A DNA stretch of 64,000 bases from Blastochloris sulfoviridis. Its GTDB lineage: Bacteria; Pseudomonadota; Alphaproteobacteria; Rhizobiales; Xanthobacteraceae. The first letter of the stretch is position 1. Each line of letters begins with the position of its first letter. The position numbers and the translations under genes were made by a program. Below the pieces are notes generated by a model. It was not told the origin of the DNA, ran no database searches, and saw only the letters and a program-made list of their open reading frames with translations. Positions 57,442-64,000 of the stretch are shown here, piece after piece. The stretch covers positions 1-64,000 of the forward strand of contig NZ_VWPL01000005.1 in NCBI RefSeq assembly GCF_008630065.1. The letters run 5' to 3'.

Positions 57442-60400
57442 ATGTTCTCAAAGGTCCTGATCGCCAATCGCGGCGCCATCGCCTGCCGCGTCATCCGCAC
57501 GTTGCGCCGTATGGGCATCGCCTCCGTCGCCGTCTATTCGGAGGCCGACCGCCACGCGCTGCATGTGGCCGAGGCCGACGAGGCGATCCTCGTCGGCCCC
57601 GCCCCGGCCGCGCAGAGCTACCTGCGCACCGAGGCCATTCTCGACGCCGCCCTCAAGACCGGGGCGCAAGCGATCCACCCCGGCTATGGCTTCCTGTCGG
57701 AGAACCCGGAGTTCGCGGACGCCTGCGCCGCGCATGGACTCGTGTTCATCGGCCCGAGGCCAGAGCACATGCGCGCCTTCGGCCTCAAGCACACCGCGCG
57801 CGAGCTGGCGCGTGCTGCCGGCGTGCCGCTGGCGCCGGGCTCGGACCTGCTCGCCGATCTCGACCACGCCCGGGCCGAGGCCGCGCGCATCGGCTATCCG
57901 GTGATGCTGAAGAGCACCGCCGGCGGCGGCGGCATCGGCCTCACGCTCTGCCGCAGCGCGGACGAGCTTGCGCCGCTGTTCGAGCGCGTCCAGCGGCTGG
58001 CCCGCAACAACTTCAACAATGCCGGGCTGTTCGTCGAAAAGTACGTCGAGCGCGGCCGCCACATCGAGGTGCAGATCTTCGGCGACGGCCAGGGCGAGGT
58101 GGTGGCGCTCGGCGAGCGCGACTGCTCGGCGCAGCGGCGAAACCAGAAGGTGATCGAGGAGACGCCGGCACCCGGCCTGTCGGCCGCGCTGCGCCAGAAG
58201 CTGTTCGACACCGCGGCCCGGCTCGGCCGCACGGTCAATTATGCCAATGCCGGCACGGTGGAGTTTCTCTACGACACCGACAGCGGCGCCTTTCACTTTC
58301 TGGAGGTCAACACCCGCCTGCAGGTGGAGCATGGCGTCACCGAACAGGTGACCGGCATCGATCTTGTCGAATGGATGATCCGCCAGGCGGCGGGCGAGCC
58401 GCTGCCATTGCGCGACCCGCCAGCGCCGCGCGGCGCCTCGATCCAGGTGCGGCTCTATGCCGAGGATCCGGCACGCGACTTCCGGCCCTCCTCCGGCCTG
58501 CTCACCCATCTGCGCTGGCCGGAAGGCGCACGTATCGAGACCTGGGTCGAGGCCGGCGTCGAGGTGTCGCCCTACTACGACCCGATGATCGCCAAGATTA
58601 TCGTCACCGGCACCGACCGCGCCGATGCGCTGGCGAAGCTCGGCACGGCGCTCACCGCCACCGAAATCAGCGGCATCGAGACCAATCTCGATTATCTGCG
58701 CGCCGTCGTGGCCGGCGAGGACTTCGCGAGCGGCCGCATGACCACGCGCACGCTCGCGACCTTCGCCTATCACCCGCGCACCATCGAGGTGATCGCCGCC
58801 GGCACCCAGACCACGGTGCAGGACTATCCCGGCCGCGTCGGCTATTGGGACGTCGGCGTGCCGCCCTCCGGGCCGATGGACAATCTGTCCTTCCGCCTCG
58901 CCAACCGCGCGGTAGGCAATGCGGCTGGCACCGCCGCGCTCGAAATCACCATGTCCGGCCCGACGCTGAAGTTCAACGCGGCTGCGGTGATCTGCCTTGC
59001 CGGCGCGACGATGGAGGCGCATCTCGACGACGCTCCCCTGCCCTTCCTCCAGCCGGTTGAGGTCCGAGCCGGTCAGGTGCTGCGGCTCGGCGCAGTCACC
59101 GGTGCTGGCTGCCGCGCCTATCTCGCGGTGCGCGGCGGCCTCGACGTGCCCGCCTATCTCGGCGCCAAATCGACCTTCACGCTCGGAAAATTCGGCGGCC
59201 CGGCCGGCCGGGCGCTGAAGGCCGGCGACGTGCTGCATCTCGGCGATGCGAGCGAGACCGCGCCTTGCGCGGTGCCGGAGTCGCTCGTGCCGCCGCTCAC
59301 CCGCAACTGGGAGATCGGCGTGCTCTACGGGCCGCACGGCGCGCCCGACTTCTTCACCGACGATGACATCGACGCCTTCTTCGCGGCGTCCTGGGAGGTG
59401 CACTACAATTCCAACCGCACCGGCGTGCGGCTCATCGGCCCGCGCCCGGCCTGGGCGCGCAGCGATGGCGGCGAGGCCGGCCTGCACCCGAGCAACATCC
59501 ACGACAACGCCTATGCCATCGGCACCATCGACTTCACCGGCGACATGCCGGTGATCCTCGGCCTCGACGGGCCGAGCCTCGGCGGCTTCGTCTGCCCGGC
59601 CACCATCGTCCAGGCGGAATTGTGGAAGATCGGCCAGCTTCGCCCCGGCGACCGCGTGCGCTTCCGCCGCCTTCAGCCCGCCGAAGCCGCAGCGATGGAG
59701 GCGCAGCAGGAGGCCGAGATCGCCGGCTTCGCGCCGGTGCCGTTCGATCCGCTCTGGCTCGCGGGCGATTGCGGGCCGGACTCGGCCATCGTGGGCGAGA
59801 TGCCGCCGGCCGGCGAGCGCCCGCATGTCGTCTATCGCCGGGCCGGCGACAAGTACCTGCTGGTCGAATACGGTCCGCCGGTGCTCGATCTCGAACTGCG
59901 CTTCCGCGTGCATGCGCTGATGACGGCCTTGAAGGCGCTCGCGCGCGCCGGCATCATCGAGATGACGCCCGGCATCCGCTCGCTGCAGATCCATTACGAC
60001 AGCCGCACCCTGAAGCTGCCGGCGCTGCTCGACCTCCTGCGCCGTGCCGAGCTTTCACTGCCCGACACCGGCGACATGGAAGTGCCGACCCGCATCGTCC
60101 ATCTGCCGCTGTCCTGGGACGACGAGGCCACCCAGCTCGCCATCCGCAAGTACATGCAGTCGGTGCGCGCGGATGCGCCGTGGTGCCCGAGCAATATCGA
60201 GTTCATTCGCCGCATCAACGGTCTCGACAGTATCGACGAGGTCAAGCGCATCGTGTTCGCGGCGAGCTATCTCGTGCTCGGCCTCGGCGACGTCTATCTC
60301 GGCGCGCCGGTGGCGACCCCGGTCGATCCGCGTCACCGTCTCGTCACCACCAAGTACAATCCGGCGCGCACCTGGACACCGGAAAACGCGGTGGGCATCG

Positions 60401-61050
60401 GCGGCGCCTATCTGTGCGTCTATGGCATGGAAGGCCCGGGCGGCTACCAGTTCGTCGGCCGCACCTGCCAGATGTGGAACAGCTTCAAGGCGACCGACGC
60501 CTTCGAGCCCGGCAAGCCGTGGCTGTTGCGCTTCTTCGATCAGATCCGCTTCGTCGAGGTGAGCGCCGAGGAGCTCCTGGCCTTCCGCGAGGATTTTCCG
60601 CGCGGCAAGGCGAAGCTCAGGATCGAGCATGGCACCTTCCGCCTCGCCGACTATCGCCGCTTCCTCGCCGCGAACCGCGACGAGATCGACGCCTTCAAGC
60701 GGCGCCAGCAGCAGGCCTTCAACGAGGAGCGCGCCCGCTGGGAGGCCTCGGGCCAGATCGGCTATGGTGCCGAGCTGCCTGAGATCCTCGACAGTGGTGA
60801 CGACAACCCGCTGCCGCCCGGCGGCGTGGCCGCAGAATCGCCGGTGCCGGGCAGCGTGTGGAAGATCGCCGTCGAGCCCGGCCAGCGCGTCGAGGCCGGC
60901 GACATCCTGGTGGTGGTGGAAAGCATGAAGATGGAGATCAACGTCGCCGCGCCGATCTCCGGCGTGGTCGCGGAGCTGCGCTGCGCCGAGGCGCGCGCGG
61001 TGGCGCTCGGCCAGACGCTGGCCGTGGTCGTACCGGCGGAGGCGCGCTGA
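57442..61050 (+). CDS. Guanidine carboxylase (biotin-dependent; 'urea carboxylase')
   Basis: A 1202-residue biotin enzyme. Residues 1-445 are a biotin carboxylase ([31 protein letters not shown]). A KipA/AHS2-like domain starts near residue 470, and an AHS1/KipI-like domain spans about 800-990; these make the carboxyltransferase. The biotin carrier has Lys1163 in [12 protein letters not shown]. Residue 982 is Asn in [15 protein letters not shown] recall that an Asn replacing Asp in this region marks guanidine rather than urea specificity, but I have not aligned it. Context (ykkC riboswitch, CgdAB) strongly supports guanidine. Allophanate hydrolase follows with TGATG overlap at 61048. Confidence 0.92.
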   Translation: MFSKVLIANRGAIACRVIRTLRRMGIASVAVYSEADRHALHVAEADEAILVGPAPAAQSYLRTEAILDAALKTGAQAIHPGYGFLSENPEFADACAAHGLVFIGPRPEHMRAFGLKHTARELARAAGVPLAPGSDLLADLDHARAEAARIGYPVMLKSTAGGGGIGLTLCRSADELAPLFERVQRLARNNFNNAGLFVEKYVERGRHIEVQIFGDGQGEVVALGERDCSAQRRNQKVIEETPAPGLSAALRQKLFDTAARLGRTVNYANAGTVEFLYDTDSGAFHFLEVNTRLQVEHGVTEQVTGIDLVEWMIRQAAGEPLPLRDPPAPRGASIQVRLYAEDPARDFRPSSGLLTHLRWPEGARIETWVEAGVEVSPYYDPMIAKIIVTGTDRADALAKLGTALTATEISGIETNLDYLRAVVAGEDFASGRMTTRTLATFAYHPRTIEVIAAGTQTTVQDYPGRVGYWDVGVPPSGPMDNLSFRLANRAVGNAAGTAALEITMSGPTLKFNAAAVICLAGATMEAHLDDAPLPFLQPVEVRAGQVLRLGAVTGAGCRAYLAVRGGLDVPAYLGAKSTFTLGKFGGPAGRALKAGDVLHLGDASETAPCAVPESLVPPLTRNWEIGVLYGPHGAPDFFTDDDIDAFFAASWEVHYNSNRTGVRLIGPRPAWARSDGGEAGLHPSNIHDNAYAIGTIDFTGDMPVILGLDGPSLGGFVCPATIVQAELWKIGQLRPGDRVRFRRLQPAEAAAMEAQQEAEIAGFAPVPFDPLWLAGDCGPDSAIVGEMPPAGERPHVVYRRAGDKYLLVEYGPPVLDLELRFRVHALMTALKALARAGIIEMTPGIRSLQIHYDSRTLKLPALLDLLRRAELSLPDTGDMEVPTRIVHLPLSWDDEATQLAIRKYMQSVRADAPWCPSNIEFIRRINGLDSIDEVKRIVFAASYLVLGLGDVYLGAPVATPVDPRHRLVTTKYNPARTWTPENAVGIGGAYLCVYGMEGPGGYQFVGRTCQMWNSFKATDAFEPGKPWLLRFFDQIRFVEVSAEELLAFREDFPRGKAKLRIEHGTFRLADYRRFLAANRDEIDAFKRRQQQAFNEERARWEASGQIGYGAELPEILDSGDDNPLPPGGVAAESPVPGSVWKIAVEPGQRVEAGDILVVVESMKMEINVAAPISGVVAELRCAEARAVALGQTLAVVVPAEAR

Positions 61051-62828
61051 TGCTGTCGCTCGATATCGCCTCGCTCCAGCACGGCTACGCCACCGGCACG
61101 CTCTCGCCCGAGGCCGTGCTCGATGCCGTCTATGACCGCATCGCCGCGCGGGGCGAGCGGCCGGTGTGGATCACGCTGCTTTCAAGGGACGCAGCGCTGG
61201 CGCAGCTTGCCGCCGCACCGCGCGGGCCGCTGTGGGGCATCCCGTTCGCGGTGAAGGACAATATCGACGTCGCTGGCCTGCCGACGACGGCCGCCTGCCC
61301 CGCCTTCGCCTATACGCCCGAGCGCTCCGCCACCGTGGTGGAGCGTCTGCAGGCTGCCGGCGCCATCCTGATCGGCAAGACCAATATGGACCAGTTCGCC
61401 ACCGGGCTGGTCGGCACCCGCAGCCCCTATGGCGCCTGCACCTCGGTGTTCAGCGCCGACCATATCTCGGGCGGCTCGTCGTCGGGCTCGGGCGTCGCGG
61501 TCGGCGCCGGGCAGGTCGCGTTCGCGCTCGGCACCGACACCGCCGGCTCCGGCCGCGTGCCGGCCGCGTTCAACAACGTGGTGGGGCTGAAGCCGACGCG
61601 CGGCCTCGTCAGCACACGCGGTGTGGTGCCGGCCTGCCGCAGCCTCGATTGCGTCTCGGTGTTCGCCGGCACGATCGGCGATGCGCTGGCGGTGCTGCGC
61701 ATCGCTGGCGGCTTCGATACCGAGGATGGCTTCTCACGCCGCCCGCAGCCGGCGCCGGCCCTGCCCGCGCGCGTGCGCTTTGGCGTACCGGCCGACCTCG
61801 CCTTCTTCGGCGATACGGCTGCTGAAGTGCTGTTCCGCGAGAGCGTCGCACGGCTCGAAGCCCTGGGCGGCGAAGCGGTGACGATCGACTTCGCGCCGTT
61901 CCGCGATGCCGCCTCCCTGCTCTATGCCGGACCGTGGGTGGCCGAGCGGCGTGCCGCGATCGGCGATTTCGCGGCCACGCATCCCGAGGCGGTGCACGAG
62001 GTGGTGCGCGCGATCGTGCTCGGCGGCGAAAACTGGTCGGCCGTTGACGCCTTCAAGGCGCAGTACCGGCTCGCCGAGCTTGTCCGCGCCGCCGAGGCGG
62101 AATGGGCGAAGATGGACGTCCTGCTGCTGCCCACCGCGCCCACGATCTATCGCATCGACGAAGTGCTGGCCGACCCGGTTCGGCTCAACAGCAATCTCGG
62201 CACCTACACCAATTTCGTCAATCTGATGGATCTGTCCGCCATCGCCATCCCGGCCGGCTTCCGGCCGGACGGCCTGCCGTTCGGCGTCACGCTGGTCGGC
62301 CGGGCATTCGAGGATGAGCCCCTGGCGCTGCTCGCCGACGCGCTGCATCGCGCCTTGCCCGGCGCCCGCATCGGCGCGACCGGCGCGGGCCTCGCCACGA
62401 CCCCGCCCGCGCGCATCGAGCCATCCGCCGGTCGCGTCCGGCTCGCCGTGGTCGGCGCCCATCTCGAAGGCCAGCCGCTGCACGGCCAGCTTGTCGAGCG
62501 CGACGCCCGCCGCGTCGCCACCACGCGCACCGCGCCCGGCTACAGCCTTTATGCGCTCAAGGGCACGACGCCCGCCAAGCCCGGCCTGGTGCGCGACGAG
62601 ACCGGCGCCGGCGGCATCGAGGTCGAGGTCTATGAGCTGGACCCTGCCGGGTTCGGCAGCTTCGTGGCGCTGGTGCCGCCGCCGCTCTGCATCGGCACGG
62701 TGACGCTGGCCGATGGCAGCGAGGTCAAGGGCTTCCTGTGCGAAGGCCGGGCGGTGACGGACGCGCTCGACATCACCGCGCTTGGCGGCTGGCGCGCCTG
62801 GCGCGCATCCTGCGCGGCATCGTCATGA
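61050..62828 (+). CDS. atzF: Allophanate hydrolase (AtzF-like)
   Basis: A 592-residue enzyme that splits allophanate to two ammonia and two CO2. The amidase-signature triad is Lys69 (FAVKDNIDV), Ser143 (GGSSSGSG) and nucleophile Ser167 (GTDTAGSGR). The C-terminal 140 residues form the second domain typical of allophanate hydrolase ([28 protein letters not shown]), which decarboxylates the intermediate. Both parts are full length. It begins in the stop codon of the carboxylase gene. In the guanidine route it finishes the job begun by the carboxylase and CgdAB; in a urea route it would do the same. Confidence 0.95.
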   Translation: MLSLDIASLQHGYATGTLSPEAVLDAVYDRIAARGERPVWITLLSRDAALAQLAAAPRGPLWGIPFAVKDNIDVAGLPTTAACPAFAYTPERSATVVERLQAAGAILIGKTNMDQFATGLVGTRSPYGACTSVFSADHISGGSSSGSGVAVGAGQVAFALGTDTAGSGRVPAAFNNVVGLKPTRGLVSTRGVVPACRSLDCVSVFAGTIGDALAVLRIAGGFDTEDGFSRRPQPAPALPARVRFGVPADLAFFGDTAAEVLFRESVARLEALGGEAVTIDFAPFRDAASLLYAGPWVAERRAAIGDFAATHPEAVHEVVRAIVLGGENWSAVDAFKAQYRLAELVRAAEAEWAKMDVLLLPTAPTIYRIDEVLADPVRLNSNLGTYTNFVNLMDLSAIAIPAGFRPDGLPFGVTLVGRAFEDEPLALLADALHRALPGARIGATGAGLATTPPARIEPSAGRVRLAVVGAHLEGQPLHGQLVERDARRVATTRTAPGYSLYALKGTTPAKPGLVRDETGAGGIEVEVYELDPAGFGSFVALVPPPLCIGTVTLADGSEVKGFLCEGRAVTDALDITALGGWRAWRASCAASS

Positions 62829-62871
62829 GGGCTTGTGTCGTTCGTTAAGGCGCGCAGGAAGGGAGACGTCC

Positions 62872-63192
62872 TTGGCTTGGCTCACGTTGCTTCTCGCCGG
62901 GCTGCTGGAGATCGTGTGGGCGTATGCGATGAAGCTGTCGGAGGGGTTCACCCGCCCGCTGCCGACCGCCATCACCATCACCGCGCTGATCGCCAGCCTC
63001 GTGCTGCTGTCCCTGGCGACGAAGGTGCTGCCGCTCGGCACCGCCTATGCGGTGTGGACGGGCATCGGTGCGGTCGGCGCCTTCGCCATCGGCATCGTCT
63101 TCCTGGGCGAACCGCTGACCGCGCTGCACCTCGTGGCCGCCGCGCTCATCGTCTGCGGCATCGCGCTGATGAAGCTCGCCTCGGGCGACTGA
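62872..63192 (+). CDS. gdx: Gdx/SugE-type small guanidinium exporter
   Basis: A 106-residue, four-helix SMR protein. The TTG at 62872 follows GGGAG, giving MAWLTLLLAGLLEIVWAYAM with the essential Glu13. The segment LGTAYAVWTGIGAVGAFAIG is the Gdx (SugE) signature and separates this from EmrE-type multidrug exporters. Two such subunits swap guanidinium for two protons. It follows allophanate hydrolase by 43 bases, so the operon carries its own safety valve for excess guanidine. No second riboswitch or mini-ykkC hairpin pair precedes it. Confidence 0.92.
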   Translation: MAWLTLLLAGLLEIVWAYAMKLSEGFTRPLPTAITITALIASLVLLSLATKVLPLGTAYAVWTGIGAVGAFAIGIVFLGEPLTALHLVAAALIVCGIALMKLASGD

Positions 63193-63488
63193 GCGCCGAC
63201 TGACGCGGCTTGAATTCACAGGGGACACCCGCCCGCAGCGCCAAGTCCGGCGGCCGACAAAATCCGCCACCGGACATCGGCATTGCATGCGGGCGTCGCC
63301 GGAACTTCATCGACGGAATCAAGACTGACGACCGACGCGCGCCCCGCCATCTGCGGATGTCCGCTGCGGTCATAGGAATCCGACAAGGCCGCCATACCAG
63401 GACGTGTGATACAAATTATTGCAACCTTTTCGTGCTAGGCGTAGGGAATACGGCTTCAGGCTCTCGACATTCAATGCGCGAGGCTCTC
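63193..63488. other. Gap downstream of the guanidine operon
   Basis: No gene is recognised. GC content falls after about 63405 (ATACAAATTATTGCAACC at 63411-63428), where the promoter of the next small gene probably lies. Confidence 0.4.
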
Positions 63489-63839
63489 ATGGATATCGCA
63501 AATCTGACAGGCGCGCTCGTTTGGTTCCGAAGTAAGTCCTGGCTGCAGGACCAAATCAACGACCTGTTCATTCCAATAGAGGAAAGCCTCGGCTCGGATA
63601 TCCCGCCGAGCACCGAAGAGGTTCGCAGATATATTTCTGCAACCAGGCAAATCAGCAAACTTGTGAAGCTCAAGAGAGGGTATGGTCTCAACAGGGCCAC
63701 GGCAGAGCTTAGCGAAGCCCTCCAGGAGATGAAGTCGAAGCTCGGTCTCGCTCAGCCGGATGGCATCGCCCCCGCGTGCCAGCACGCCTTGTCTGCCGCG
63801 AAGAAGCTGAGACGGGCGATCGACCGGCTGGAGCCCTGA
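63489..63839 (+). CDS. Small helical protein of unknown function
   Basis: A 116-residue protein starting MDIANLTGALVWFRSKSWLQ. It is mostly helical: IEESLGSDIPPSTEEVRRY, then TRQISKLVKLKRGYGLNRA, SEALQEMKSKLGLAQPDG and a final AAKKLRRAIDRLEP. It has no signal, membrane segment or known motif. ATG 63489 is better placed after GAGG than ATG 63474. Base composition is lower in GC than its neighbours at the start. It stands alone near the right edge; past 63840 the sequence shows only purine-rich, repeat-like bases with no recognisable gene. Confidence 0.6.
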   Translation: MDIANLTGALVWFRSKSWLQDQINDLFIPIEESLGSDIPPSTEEVRRYISATRQISKLVKLKRGYGLNRATAELSEALQEMKSKLGLAQPDGIAPACQHALSAAKKLRRAIDRLEP

Positions 63840-64000
63840 CGGCGCCAGCGCCTGCAACCGGTGGCAGAACGAAAGCTGGAGCTGTGGCGCAGGGCCGCTC
63901 CCCCTCGCTCACGCAGGGCTGTTCGGTTCTCAGGGCAGACTTAAGATTCTGAGGACGAGGGTGAGGTCGAGGACAAGGTCGAGGGCGGCACACCAACGGG

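Noticed and set aside
57448-59994. 848-codon minus-strand frame opposite the carboxylase
   Set aside because: Antisense shadow of the guanidine carboxylase gene.
57442-61050. Annotation as urea carboxylase
   Set aside because: The guanidine-I riboswitch, CgdA/B-type pair and Gdx exporter fit guanidine better; side activity on urea cannot be excluded.

Overview
The window is GC-rich and reads like a chromosomal segment from an alphaproteobacterium of the order Hyphomicrobiales (Rhizobiales). The evidence is the codon usage, the catalase-peroxidase/OxyR pair, the ribose-phosphate pyrophosphokinase and PgeF protein types, and dispersed palindromic repeats of the kind common in that order. No rRNA, tRNA, CRISPR array or intact insertion sequence was seen. 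The genus cannot be fixed from the sequence alone.

Layout. 669-3557: a lone SNF2-family helicase flanked by two copies of a short element with terminal inverted repeats. 4118-14945: a metallophore-iron uptake locus made of an AraC regulator, two fused ABC permease-ATPases, an MFS protein, a TonB-dependent receptor, its own ExbB-ExbD-TonB, and an isoprenylcysteine-methyltransferase-like membrane protein. It has the YbtA-YbtP-YbtQ-YbtX-FyuA order but no synthesis genes. 15262-16674: a MATE exporter. 17000-18110: a decayed strip with Hsp70-locus remnants and several palindromic repeats. 18151-21298: a translationally coupled operon of a small secreted protein, an ABC ATPase and a large membrane protein. 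22496-23266: a TauE/SafE permease. 23396-27082: a large secreted polysaccharide-deacetylase/RTX protein. 28224-32986: a four-gene cluster (DUF533 protein, two coiled-coil proteins, a DUF6384-like membrane protein) of unknown role.

33238-38531: stress genes, namely an old yellow enzyme with its TetR regulator and operator, and katG divergent from oxyR. 38627-45169: assorted metabolic genes (nitroreductase, ATP-grasp ligase, sulfide:quinone-reductase-like flavoprotein, thioesterase, oleate hydratase, ChaB, phosphoribosyltransferase) followed by a broken hydrolase. 45797-49573: a CheB-CheR-PAS-histidine-kinase fusion. 49767-52849: prs, a lipoprotein and pgeF, separated by palindromic repeats.

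52985-63192 is the best-defined system. A likely sigma-54 promoter and a guanidine-I (ykkC) riboswitch precede an ABC importer, the two 'urea carboxylase-associated' proteins (carboxyguanidine deiminase), a biotin-dependent carboxylase, allophanate hydrolase and a Gdx-type small exporter. Together these would import guanidine, carboxylate it, deiminate it, split allophanate to ammonia and CO2, and export any excess. The carboxylase would usually be annotated as urea carboxylase; its context says guanidine carboxylase.

The most distinctive non-coding signals are: the riboswitch with a switchable SD-sequestering hairpin; a TGCGA-N5-TCGCA operator shared by the two promoters of the iron locus, one copy lying inside a GCGAAT hexamer array; and at least four families of intergenic palindromes, two of which supply or touch the stop codons of neighbouring genes.
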